From IMG/VR virus record IMGVR_UViG_3300032236_001583, positions 1-64,000 of that record: a stretch of 64,000 nt of DNA; one strand, given 5' to 3'. Below the pieces are notes generated by a model. It had not been told where the DNA came from, made no database searches, and was given only the letters and a program-made list of their open reading frames with translations. The translations under genes were made by a program, and so were the position numbers. Below, in pieces: positions 55,984-64,000 of the stretch (position 1 is the first letter of the stretch; each line of letters opens with the position of its first letter). The DNA is from a virus.

Positions 55984-56907
55984 ATGGCAGTAGGAGCATA
56001 TGGTATAACAAGACCGGCAGACGTCTCACCAGCAGATGTAGAAATTTTCTATCATTATGTTTCTGGTAGAACTGCTGATATTGTACCAACATTTAAGAAA
56101 TTGGACCCAGTTTCAGTTTTAACACCGGTTTATCATACTGGTACAACAACCTCTGATACATCGGCAATAGGTGCTGAAGTTTTGGGTGGTTTATATAATT
56201 TGAAATTGGCATCAACAGATTTTAGTAATTTGGGAATATATACATTAATGCTGCGTCCAAAACAAATCAGAACTTCAATTACTGATTGTGGTGTATTAGC
56301 TTCAATGCCATCAGTTAGGGGTTTAGTTATTGATTTAGGTAATATTGCTGCGGAAGATAGAGCAAAATTCATTCCTCAAGGATTAGTTGGTTATAGAATT
56401 GAATATGTGAATACAGATGGGTCAAACAAAAAAATGGCTAACTTTTACAGACTAGTAACATCGTCATTTTATTGTACCCCAGTTGTTAGTAATTTAAGCG
56501 ACACAACAAATAAGTCAATTAGATATCAATATAGTGATGCAACAACCAACTTTGTGTTTTTAACTTTAACGCCAAGTTCTGCACCATCATCAAGACCAAA
56601 TGTGATTCCATATATTGGAGTTCCAGGACAAAAAATTATTTTATCAAACACATATTTCAATCCAACAACAATTGAAATTGAAATGGTTGAACATGATGCT
56701 ACAACATTGTCATATGCACTTTATGGTAACCAATCTAAAGCGGTTGCTCCAGGTGTATACACAATTTATGATAGTAATAACAACATTTACAAGCAATACA
56801 ACTTATACGAAATTAAAGATCAATATAATGATACATTGTATGAGATTCGCGAACAAAAAACAATAATTGACGACACCTTGAATTTCACTAATATCACTAA
56901 CGTATAA
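55984..56907 (+). CDS. Virion structural protein of unknown function
   Basis: 307 residues. The N-terminus AVGAYGITRPADVSPADVEI and the middle strand YTLMLRPKQIRTSITDCGVL look like a conserved baseplate or tail domain, and the C-terminal third is Tyr/Asn-rich with repeated turns (YTIYDSNNNIYKQYNLYEIK). The stop overlaps the start of the next gene (TAATG), so the two are translated in series, probably as partners in the baseplate. No family recognised. Confidence 0.55.
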   Translation: MAVGAYGITRPADVSPADVEIFYHYVSGRTADIVPTFKKLDPVSVLTPVYHTGTTTSDTSAIGAEVLGGLYNLKLASTDFSNLGIYTLMLRPKQIRTSITDCGVLASMPSVRGLVIDLGNIAAEDRAKFIPQGLVGYRIEYVNTDGSNKKMANFYRLVTSSFYCTPVVSNLSDTTNKSIRYQYSDATTNFVFLTLTPSSAPSSRPNVIPYIGVPGQKIILSNTYFNPTTIEIEMVEHDATTLSYALYGNQSKAVAPGVYTIYDSNNNIYKQYNLYEIKDQYNDTLYEIREQKTIIDDTLNFTNITNV

Positions 56908-59900
56908 TGGGGACAATAACTGGTAATACTTCTAATGTAAGATATAAAATCCCTAGCAAAGCGGCTAGTGGAGCACAGACTTTTGCTGATAATTTAGTGG
57001 GGGTGCAAATTACTGATGGTACCAGTCAATTAACAAATACTAATTTTGCGTTAGATAAATTTTATCCAGAAAAGGATAGTAAGGATTTCAAGACATCACC
57101 ATTCTCTAATTTTTTTGTTTTAGACGATCTTAAAATTGAAACTTCTGCACCAACAACAACAAGTGGTACAAAACCAAAAGATGAAAAAATAAGATTTAAG
57201 GGTGGTATTGATGACGCAAGTAAAGCATTATTTGGTTCATTAGCTGCTAGAATATCAGTTTCTATTGGTAATATTATAACAGCATTCCCTGCCGGAATTT
57301 ATTTGGATTCATCAACAGCTACTGCAACAACACCATATACGGCGAGCGGTATAACATATGATGAGATATTGAAAATCACAACATTATATGTTGAGACTAA
57401 CATGTTTTACAATCCATTTGATATTGTTTATGTCGCACCTAACAGTAACACATTACCAGCAACATCAAACGCATTAAGAAATCTATTTTCAGCATATAAA
57501 AATTATGTAATTGATTTCAACGGAAGCACCTATAATGTTTTAACGTTTTCACAACCTGATGCTAATAATAATATAAAAATCACAGTTGAAGGAAAACCAT
57601 TTACTGGTACAACAGAAACTGATAATTTTATTATTAGACCAACTAATTCAATTGTCGAAGAGTTTTTCAACAATTTAGATGACTTAGAAAATTTATTATT
57701 AACTAGAGATTCTAATCCAAAATATCAAGCTAGCTTTAAGGTTCCGACAGAAAGTTTGGATCAAAGTAAAATTGAAATATCAACATACACAGTTAACTGG
57801 CCAATATCAAAAGACGGATGGAATATTGAAATTGTTGGTTTAAGTTTTGATCAGTACATTTATCAACTATCTAGTTTAGCAAATGAAATTGATGATTATA
57901 AATCTAATTTAATTGTTAGATTTTTAACAGCACCTCAATTATTTGAGTTTGATACTGATGATCAAAAAGCACAAGCAATATTCCAAATATACGGACAATC
58001 ATTTGATAGTGTAAAAAAATATATTGACAATGTGGCATTTATGAGAAATGTTACATATGATGGTATTGACAACGTACCAGATGTTTTACTTAAAAATTTA
58101 TCACAAACATTAGGATTAGATACACATAGTTTATTTGATGAAACATCATTAGACGATACATTATATACAAGACAAGATAACACATTTAGTGGTTTAACAC
58201 AAGGTATGACTTTGGTTGAAGCTGAGTATGAATTTTACAGAAGATTACTTGTGAACTTAGCACATATATTTAAGTCAAAAGGTACTAGAAACGCATTAGA
58301 TTTTCTTTTAAGATTTTTAGGTGCACCAGAGCCATTAATTAAAATTGAGGAATTTGTTTATGATGTAACAAGTTTACCAGTTAATCAAAATGTTGAAGAT
58401 GATATTCAAGATTTGATTAGCGGAACAAAAACAGAATATGTTATTACTGGTACAACAATAGACCATTCTGATTACACATATTATTATGATGGTGTACCAT
58501 TATCACATTCAAGTTATCCATATACTGGTATCACATATCAAATGGCGACATTAACTGGGTCAACAAATCTTAATAGAGATGAATATCCAATTGATGAAAA
58601 TGGATTCCCTAGAAAAATATTTAATGCTACTGATGATATCTTTTTCCAAAAAGGTGCTGGTTGGTATGAATTAACAACTGAACATAGATCTCCAGATATT
58701 ATTGACACACAAAAATCAATATTGACAGGTAAAACAAAAACAATTATAACTAAACCAAAACCATTTACATATGGTGAGGATTACTTTAATTATTTAAGAA
58801 AATTACCAGGATTAAATTATGGATTTGGATTGAAGCCTAGAATTGATAATATTAAATCTAGTGTATTCACCGACGAAAATTCTGAAAAGTTAATTCTTAA
58901 TAGAAAAAACGCAAACGTATTTTTATCACCATCACAAGCGATAGAATATGATATTTGGAGAAAAAATACAACAGGTGATACACTTAATGATTATTATAGT
59001 AATATACTTGATAGTATTGTTTTAAATTCTGCAACATCAAAATATGATAAATCATATAGTGGGTTAACAAGTTTTTACAATTCTTATTTGACAAATACTG
59101 GATATACACCATATGATTTTATTTCAGTGAATAATTTTGTTAATAAGTTAGGTCCATCTTGGGTTAGAATCATAGAACAATTTATTCCAGCAACAACATT
59201 ATGGTTAGGTGGTAATTTGATTAGTAATACGGTTTTCAATAGATCAAAATATGCTTATAAAAATTTAAGATACGGTATACCAAACAATCATAGTTCAATT
59301 GTATCATATGACGATGATGAATTTAACTGTTCTAATCCAATACCAGAAACACCATTACCAACACATACACCAACTCGTACTCCAACAGCAACGCCAACGC
59401 CAACTGTAACACCAAGTCATACAGCATTACCAACACATACACCAACTACAACATCAACACCAGCAACGACTCCGAGTCACACACCAACGCATACACCAAC
59501 ACCAACAACAACACTTGTTACTTCACCAACACCAACACAGACTCAAACACAAACGCCAACACCATCATCAACAACACCATCTGTTTCAGTATGTTATACT
59601 GTAACATCAGGTGTTATGCCAGTAACCGGTGGTTCAGGTGCGCAGGCACAGGGTACAATAACAGTATCTAACGGTACTGTTAATATTTGGACAAAATATA
59701 ATTCAGCTGGTAGTAGTTCAGGAACAGCACAATGGAGTGGAACATTTAATAGTATTCCAGCCTCTGGAACATTTACTATAATGAATTTGGGTGAATCACA
59801 ATACACAACTAGTGGTGGTAGTGGAGGTAACGGATATGTAACATTAACACCAGGAACATATGGATTTTCATTATTGAAAAGTGATAATGTTTCAAACAGT

Positions 59901-59978
59901 GCGGGAATAAGTAACATTGTATGGTCTGTTAGTACAAACACAAATCCAAATATGGCAACAAATGCTAGTACATGTTAA
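56907..59978 (+). CDS. Baseplate protein with gpI/gp7-like core and Thr-Pro-linked C-terminal domain
   Basis: 1023 residues. Around residues 445-475 the sequence LVNLAHIFKSKGTRNALDFL and LRFLGAPEPLIKIEEF is the KGTxxAL...LLxLLG signature of phage tail protein I / gp7-type baseplate wedge proteins (a helix preceding a conserved LGxP turn). The N-terminal 440 residues are beta and helix mixed, typical of a wedge arm. From about 811 to 891 a Thr-Pro linker ([19 protein letters not shown]) leads to a C-terminal domain of about 130 residues, beta-rich and ending in Cys. The C-terminal part resembles an added receptor- or glycan-binding module. Likely job: connect the wedge to fibres. Confidence 0.65.
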   Translation: MGTITGNTSNVRYKIPSKAASGAQTFADNLVGVQITDGTSQLTNTNFALDKFYPEKDSKDFKTSPFSNFFVLDDLKIETSAPTTTSGTKPKDEKIRFKGGIDDASKALFGSLAARISVSIGNIITAFPAGIYLDSSTATATTPYTASGITYDEILKITTLYVETNMFYNPFDIVYVAPNSNTLPATSNALRNLFSAYKNYVIDFNGSTYNVLTFSQPDANNNIKITVEGKPFTGTTETDNFIIRPTNSIVEEFFNNLDDLENLLLTRDSNPKYQASFKVPTESLDQSKIEISTYTVNWPISKDGWNIEIVGLSFDQYIYQLSSLANEIDDYKSNLIVRFLTAPQLFEFDTDDQKAQAIFQIYGQSFDSVKKYIDNVAFMRNVTYDGIDNVPDVLLKNLSQTLGLDTHSLFDETSLDDTLYTRQDNTFSGLTQGMTLVEAEYEFYRRLLVNLAHIFKSKGTRNALDFLLRFLGAPEPLIKIEEFVYDVTSLPVNQNVEDDIQDLISGTKTEYVITGTTIDHSDYTYYYDGVPLSHSSYPYTGITYQMATLTGSTNLNRDEYPIDENGFPRKIFNATDDIFFQKGAGWYELTTEHRSPDIIDTQKSILTGKTKTIITKPKPFTYGEDYFNYLRKLPGLNYGFGLKPRIDNIKSSVFTDENSEKLILNRKNANVFLSPSQAIEYDIWRKNTTGDTLNDYYSNILDSIVLNSATSKYDKSYSGLTSFYNSYLTNTGYTPYDFISVNNFVNKLGPSWVRIIEQFIPATTLWLGGNLISNTVFNRSKYAYKNLRYGIPNNHSSIVSYDDDEFNCSNPIPETPLPTHTPTRTPTATPTPTVTPSHTALPTHTPTTTSTPATTPSHTPTHTPTPTTTLVTSPTPTQTQTQTPTPSSTTPSVSVCYTVTSGVMPVTGGSGAQAQGTITVSNGTVNIWTKYNSAGSSSGTAQWSGTFNSIPASGTFTIMNLGESQYTTSGGSGGNGYVTLTPGTYGFSLLKSDNVSNSAGISNIVWSVSTNTNPNMATNASTC
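59341..59580 (+). repeat. Thr-Pro linker repeats without CYFG module
   Basis: ACACCAAC-type repeats coding Thr-Pro-rich residues 811-891, rich in His (THTP). No CYFG module. Confidence 0.85.
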
Positions 59979-59994
59979 TAACAAATTAGAAAAA

Positions 59995-60002
59995 TATTTA
60001 TA
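59995..60002 (+). promoter_or_regulatory. Late-type TATTTATA motif, 4 nt before the collar-like gene
   Basis: TATTTATA-atat-ATG at 60007; the same spacing as before the tape measure, gene 25 and the 1200-residue gene. Confidence 0.55.
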
Positions 60003-60006
60003 ATAT

Positions 60007-61560
60007 ATGAGCTTTTTAAATACAACATATTCAGCAACAGTAGCGGCTAGATTAACACAGAAAGGTAGAAATGCAATAGCTGCTGGTAACTTTAATATTA
60101 GTTATTTCACAATAGGTGATTCTGAATTTAATTATAGTGGACCAGCATCACAAAATGTGTTAACACCTTTTGATAAGGATGTTGATATCAAATATCCATT
60201 ATGGTATACTAGCGGTACAACAATATATGGCGTGCCTGTAGCATATCCAATAACATCGGTATGTAACAATGCGATATTATCATCTGATCCTGCTAGTACT
60301 GGTTGGACATCAAATGTTGTGTGGGAACAAAATCCAATTGGATATACTGGTTCAACAGGATATACCGGATTTGTAAATGCTGCTTATTTAGGGACAAAAT
60401 CATATTTTGGTTATACCTCAACATCAGGTCAGACATATTATGCATCTACTGGTTCAACAACAGGTACAACTACTGGTACAACAATTACCGATACATTAGG
60501 TAATAAAGTTACTATTAAACCTGAAGAACAAAAAACTATCGCAATATTACATTATACAAAAAATAACACAGATCCTTGGGTTTTCTTTAAGTATGATGAT
60601 TATATTGCAACTGATGCAAATGGAGTTAGTAATTTTAGTTTATCATTACCAAATTTAATGTATCATAGATCAACAGGTACAACTGCTGGTGCAACTTTTT
60701 ACATGAGTACAGGTAACACTAAAATGATGTCATCAAATTACAATGGTAACTACACTATTGAATATAAAGATTTGGTTGATGGTACTGGAAGTACTGCAAA
60801 TACAGTTGGTAAAATATTTTTCAATCAACAAAAAGTTGTGATTGATGATGAGGATATTGCAGCAGTTTTAGATCCAGCATCAAGTAGAACATATACATTA
60901 ACGGCGCCATTTGTTAATACATTAGCAAGTAACAATAACCCAATTACAGGTTTAACAACTAGTAAAACATTATGGGTAACATATAAAGTTAGCGGAGGAA
61001 CAACTAACGATGATTTACCATGTAATTATTTTATGAAAGTTACAGGTTCATCTAATAATGAAGTAGTAACAGTTCAATTTAGTGGTAATAGTTTCAATTT
61101 TCTTAATAACGGATATAGTGCAACAAATTTTTATTTATTATTCCAATTAACAAATAACGGAGATAAACCATCTGCAACAGGTTGGAAATATTATGATGTA
61201 ACTAGCGAATTAGGATCAATAAATAATATTAAAACAGGACATACGTTTACATTAGATCAACTTAAATTTACTGGAGGAACGCAGTTTAATTCAACATTAA
61301 GTTCTTTCGGAAATACTGGTACAACATTTGGTACAATACAACTTATAAGATCTAGTGATATTGAAGAAATGGTATTTAATTTAAGTTTACCTGACACTAC
61401 GTTCAAGTATTCACAAAATCCAACAGTTGGTAATTCAACACCAATGATTACCGAGGTTGCATTATTAGATGCTAATAAGAACACATTAGTAATGGGTAAA
61501 TTGTCAGCTCCAATTTCTAGAACAGGCTCTCAAGTAATACAGGTAAAACTTGATTTTTAA
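60007..61560 (+). CDS. Tail fibre attachment or collar-type protein
   Basis: 517 residues. The N-terminal ATVAARLTQKGRNAIAAGNF, then ISYFTIGDSEFNY, and the C-terminal MITEVALLDANKNTLVMGKL followed by SAPISRTGSQVIQVKLDF follow the layout of phage tail-fibre N-terminal/adaptor domains (strand, 'ITEVxLxDANxxxLVMG', closing strand). The central part is Thr/Ser/Gly-rich. It may be a fibre or the piece that connects fibres to the baseplate. Preceded by a 4-nt-spaced late-type motif. It ends the virion block; the next gene encodes a nucleic acid enzyme. Confidence 0.6.
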   Translation: MSFLNTTYSATVAARLTQKGRNAIAAGNFNISYFTIGDSEFNYSGPASQNVLTPFDKDVDIKYPLWYTSGTTIYGVPVAYPITSVCNNAILSSDPASTGWTSNVVWEQNPIGYTGSTGYTGFVNAAYLGTKSYFGYTSTSGQTYYASTGSTTGTTTGTTITDTLGNKVTIKPEEQKTIAILHYTKNNTDPWVFFKYDDYIATDANGVSNFSLSLPNLMYHRSTGTTAGATFYMSTGNTKMMSSNYNGNYTIEYKDLVDGTGSTANTVGKIFFNQQKVVIDDEDIAAVLDPASSRTYTLTAPFVNTLASNNNPITGLTTSKTLWVTYKVSGGTTNDDLPCNYFMKVTGSSNNEVVTVQFSGNSFNFLNNGYSATNFYLLFQLTNNGDKPSATGWKYYDVTSELGSINNIKTGHTFTLDQLKFTGGTQFNSTLSSFGNTGTTFGTIQLIRSSDIEEMVFNLSLPDTTFKYSQNPTVGNSTPMITEVALLDANKNTLVMGKLSAPISRTGSQVIQVKLDF

Positions 61561-61599
61561 GGGTTTACATTTATTGTAATTTAATTTATAATTTATATT

Positions 61600-62211
61600 A
61601 TGAGTAATATAGATATTAAATTCAAGAATAAACCAAAGATCTTAGGCTTAGATATTAGCACAAAGACCATTGGGTTTGCATTATTTGATTTAACTGGTTC
61701 TAAGTTATTAGAATTAACACACTTTTCGCCAAAGATAAAACCACAACCAGAAGATAAGTTAGAAGAACTTATGAAAAAAGCCGATGCATTCAAGAAGCAT
61801 TTGGAAGGTTATAGAGACATGGGAATTGTTCGTGTTATTATTGAGGAACCATTATTAAATTCTAATAACGTTTATACCGTTGGTACATTATTAAGATACA
61901 ATACAATGATATGTAAAAATATCTATGATGTATTTGGTATTGTTCCGACATTTATTTCAACATATAACTCAAGAAAATTTGCATTCCCAGATTTAGTTGG
62001 ACCTAACGATAAAGGTCGTAATGTTTTATTTGGTGGTTATCCAAAAGACATTGACAAAAAGCAAATTATTTGGGAGCATGTAAACGCTGTATGTCCTGAT
62101 ATCAATTGGTTATATGGAAAAACAGGTAACCTTAAAAAAGAGAATTTTGACATGGCTGATGCCGCATGTTGTGTGATCGGATATGTCAATATGAACAAAT
62201 CAGAAAAATAG
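61600..62211 (+). CDS. RuvC-like (RNase H fold) Holliday junction resolvase
   Basis: 203 residues. The N-terminal strand ILGLDISTKTIGFALFD carries D18, the second acidic motif is VIIEEPLL (E82/E83) and the C-terminal FDMADAACCVIGY has D184 and D187, together the acidic set of RuvC/RNase H-fold nucleases. It is expected to cut four-way junctions in replicating and packaging DNA, perhaps instead of endonuclease VII (T4 gp49), of which no trace is seen here. The leader is AT-rich without a clear TATTTATA motif. It is followed by the small-RNA candidate and the primase gene, so the group may be an early/middle block. Confidence 0.75.
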   Translation: MSNIDIKFKNKPKILGLDISTKTIGFALFDLTGSKLLELTHFSPKIKPQPEDKLEELMKKADAFKKHLEGYRDMGIVRVIIEEPLLNSNNVYTVGTLLRYNTMICKNIYDVFGIVPTFISTYNSRKFAFPDLVGPNDKGRNVLFGGYPKDIDKKQIIWEHVNAVCPDINWLYGKTGNLKKENFDMADAACCVIGYVNMNKSEK

Positions 62212-62246
62212 GGCAAATGATATTTCCTTTTAGGAATAGTTAAGTT

Positions 62247-62260
62247 TATATTTATTAATG
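62247..62260 (+). promoter_or_regulatory. Promoter-like motif TATATTTATTAATG
   Basis: Identical to 751-764 before DNA polymerase. It lies right upstream of the GC-rich hairpin block, and no ORF can use its ATG because the next codon is TAG. Confidence 0.45.
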
Positions 62261-62335
62261 TAGGACGGGACGAGAGTTAAAAGCCTCGTTTGGTTGGTAG
62301 GGAGTCGAGGTGGTGTTCGGCTCCCATTTTTTTTT
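62261..62335 (+). ncRNA. Candidate small structured RNA (about 75 nt)
   Basis: A GC-rich block in an AT-rich gap with no ORF. Hairpin 1 pairs ACGAG (62270-62274) with CTCGT (62285-62289), loop 10 nt. Hairpin 2 is a 10-bp stem GGGAGTCGAG / TTCGGCTCCC with a GTGGTG loop, followed by nine T. With the promoter-like motif directly upstream it forms a self-contained unit. A role as leader or attenuator of the primase gene is the alternative. No known family recognised. Confidence 0.5.
62300..62335 (+). terminator. Intrinsic terminator closing the small RNA
   Basis: 10-bp stem (two G-U pairs) with a 6-nt loop and T9. It would also end transcripts from the resolvase gene upstream. Confidence 0.85.
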
Positions 62336-62348
62336 ATCACATTTTTTA

Positions 62349-62360
62349 TATATATTAATA
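62349..62360 (+). promoter_or_regulatory. Candidate middle promoter motif before primase
   Basis: TATATATTAATA, four bases before the primase ATG at 62365, matching TTATATATTAACA before helicase 41. Confidence 0.4.
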
Positions 62361-62364
62361 TCTA

Positions 62365-63306
62365 ATGGAAGCACAAGAAATTGATTACTCAATCATTTTT
62401 GAGATTTTAGAGGATATTTTTGGTGACTATAGGAATCACAATGACTATAGATGCCAGGTGTCATTTGATTGTCCAGTATGCTCCTATGACATTAAAGGTT
62501 TGGACCAAGGCGACGGTAAAGGTAACTTAGAAGTTAACTACAAATATGGTGTATATAAGTGCTGGGTTTGTTCAGAAACAAATGGTACTCATGGATCTAT
62601 ATATAAGTTAATTAAAACATATGGTACTCCCAAACAGTTGAAAAAGTACTTGTTGTTGAAACCTGAGGATGATGAAAATGCACCTAAAAGAACATATAAA
62701 AAGGTAAGATTACCAAAAGAATATATAGCATTTAGTGATGCGCATCCAGCATTGAAAATGACACCAAACTTTAGGCAAGCATACAATTACATTAAGAGTC
62801 GAAATATAACCGACGAAATGTGTAAGAAGTATAGAATTGGCTTTTGTTTAACTGGTCCATATGAAAATAGAATTATTATCCCGTCATATGATGAAAATGA
62901 TGAATTAACATATTTTATTGGACGTTCATATTTGTCAAAGACAAAAAGAAAATATATGAATCCAGAAGCACAAAAGGAGATCATAATTTTCAATGAATAT
63001 TTAATTGATTGGGATAAGCCGATATACATTGTAGAAGGTGCGTTTGATAGTATTTTTATTGACAATGCGATCCCAATGTTAGGTAAATTTATGAGTGATC
63101 ATTTATTTAATAAGTTATATGATAAGGCTAAAAAAATAATAATATGTTTAGACCCTGATGCTTGGGATGATCAAGAAAAGTTATATCACAAATTAAACAT
63201 TGGAAAATTAATGGGTAAGGTTTGGAGTATAAAATTAGAAGGTGATAAAGATATTGCAGATTTACAAGGAAATATTAGTAACTATAAAGAAAAACAAATA
63301 GAATAA
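62365..63306 (+). CDS. 61: DNA primase (T4 gp61-like)
   Basis: 313 residues (T4 gp61 is 342). The N-terminal zinc ribbon uses C36-x2-C39 (FDCPVC) and C66-x2-C69 (YKCWVC). The TOPRIM core shows YIVEGAFDSIF (E224) and CLDPDAWDD (D263, D265), the metal-binding acidic residues for primer synthesis. It pairs with helicase 41 at the fork. It sits downstream of the small-RNA terminator with its own AT-rich motif. The stop overlaps the start of the next gene (TAATG). Confidence 0.93.
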   Translation: MEAQEIDYSIIFEILEDIFGDYRNHNDYRCQVSFDCPVCSYDIKGLDQGDGKGNLEVNYKYGVYKCWVCSETNGTHGSIYKLIKTYGTPKQLKKYLLLKPEDDENAPKRTYKKVRLPKEYIAFSDAHPALKMTPNFRQAYNYIKSRNITDEMCKKYRIGFCLTGPYENRIIIPSYDENDELTYFIGRSYLSKTKRKYMNPEAQKEIIIFNEYLIDWDKPIYIVEGAFDSIFIDNAIPMLGKFMSDHLFNKLYDKAKKIIICLDPDAWDDQEKLYHKLNIGKLMGKVWSIKLEGDKDIADLQGNISNYKEKQIE

Positions 63307-64000
63307 TGACAATTAAAAATTTAGAAGAGATTTCGTTAGAGATTAAAGAAATACTTGAAAAAAGAAGACAAGAATTAGAATTAACTTTCGTAGAAGAAAA
63401 ACACATCTATTTCATGAAAGATAATGATGGAATTGTAAAATCAAACTTTCCATCTGTATCAAAGATTATCAAAAAATTCCATAAGGCATTTGATGCCGAA
63501 GGTATGGCATTGAAAATGTCTAAAGGCGATCCTGATGCTGCTAGATTGTTGCAAGAACAGTGGAAGAAAGCAGGTAGTGATTCAACTAATATGGGTAGTA
63601 GGGTTCACTTTGAGTTAGAGAGTGAGTTAATTGGTAGATATAACAACTACAAAGAAGTTCGTCAACCAATTTATGAAATTGATAATGAACAACAACGCAA
63701 GAGTGATAATATGATTGCTGCTGGTAAAAACTTTTTAGATGTTATGCATGATAGAGGTGCAACATTATTAGATACTGAGATCGTTTTAGGTGATCCTAAT
63801 TTACAATATACTGGTCAACCAGATAAAGTTTGGTTAATGGTTAATAAAAACAAGGATGATTTTGGATTTGTTATTACTGACTGGAAATCAAATCAACCAA
63901 AGAATTTTGAGATTAAGCATTATACTGGTAAAATGTTTAGACCGTTTGATAATATCCCTGATAACGCATTAGGTCACTATTATTTACAGTTGCCATTATA
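63306..64000 (+). CDS. PD-(D/E)XK nuclease-like protein (3' truncated by the window)
   Basis: Starts in the primase stop (TAATG) and runs off the window after 231 codons. Motifs in order: MGSRVHFELE (conserved His and Glu), DTEIVLGDPNLQYTGQPDKV (metal-binding Asp), FVITDWKSNQPK (D-x-K catalytic pair), and HYYLQLPL (QxxxY-type tail). This is the RecB/Cas4-like PD-(D/E)XK nuclease plan. It is probably a DNA exonuclease or junction-processing enzyme translated together with primase. The remaining C-terminus is not visible. Confidence 0.7.
   Translation, partial: MTIKNLEEISLEIKEILEKRRQELELTFVEEKHIYFMKDNDGIVKSNFPSVSKIIKKFHKAFDAEGMALKMSKGDPDAARLLQEQWKKAGSDSTNMGSRVHFELESELIGRYNNYKEVRQPIYEIDNEQQRKSDNMIAAGKNFLDVMHDRGATLLDTEIVLGDPNLQYTGQPDKVWLMVNKNKDDFGFVITDWKSNQPKNFEIKHYTGKMFRPFDNIPDNALGHYYLQLPL

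Noticed and set aside
62261-62335. tRNA-like element
   Set aside because: The ends do not form a 7-bp acceptor stem and there is no T-arm. Two hairpins and a T tract fit a small RNA with a terminator better.

Overview
The window is a contiguous piece of an AT-rich, tightly packed genome of a contractile-tailed, T4-like (myovirus) phage. Recognisable T4-type genes are family B DNA polymerase (43), neck proteins 13 and probably 14, tail terminator 15, sheath 18, tube 19, a gene 26-type tail chaperone, a tape measure, wedge proteins 53, 25 and 6, single-strand binding protein 32, UvsX, RNase H/FEN, DnaB-like helicase 41 and primase 61. No integrase, tRNA, CRISPR array or insertion sequence was seen. 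A Bacteroidetes (flavobacterial) host is inferred from SprB-type adhesin repeats in a giant tail protein, a DUF5522-like mini-protein, the lack of Shine-Dalgarno leaders and the very AT-rich composition. No host gene is present to prove it.

Layout. 1-734: end of a virion-protein operon. 735-3727: DNA polymerase behind a short leader ORF. 3724-8872: mixed strands, with gp13, a SNF2-type helicase and a ribbon-helix-helix protein on the minus strand and a small ORF, gp14-like and gp15-like genes on the plus strand. 8924-15214: sheath, tube, tail chaperone with a probable programmed frameshift, tape measure. 15273-26282: two giant baseplate proteins flanking a gp53/LysM-like protein. 26324-27576: three small genes, the last a Dps/ferritin-like protein. 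27661-34936: replication and nucleotide operon (32, uvsX, rnh, unknown, 41, nrdJ, a 21-codon ORF, DUF5522-like). 34967-61560: baseplate wedge and fibre genes, including four proteins with Thr-Pro-rich linkers. 61600-64000: RuvC-like resolvase, a candidate small RNA, primase and a truncated PD-(D/E)XK nuclease.

Genes working together. The tail module would build a contractile tail: tape measure plus chaperones set length, 19 polymerises the tube, 18 the sheath, 15 caps it, and 13/14 join it to the head. The 25/6/53 wedge and the giant baseplate proteins carry receptor-binding fibres. Proteins 43, 32, UvsX, 41, 61, RNase H and RuvC-like form a replication-recombination machine, and NrdJ supplies deoxynucleotides. 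Capsid, terminase, portal, clamp and late sigma factor genes must lie outside the window.

The most unusual signals are: (i) an octamer TATTTATA upstream of nearly every virion gene, repeatedly exactly 4 nt before the start codon (including one GTG start), which suggests leaderless late mRNAs; (ii) a modular fibre system in which Thr-Pro linkers carry a reiterated [12 protein letters not shown] module shared by two genes, followed by SprB-like repeats; (iii) a +1/-2 frameshift signal in the tail chaperone; (iv) a GC-rich candidate small RNA with its own promoter-like motif and terminator.
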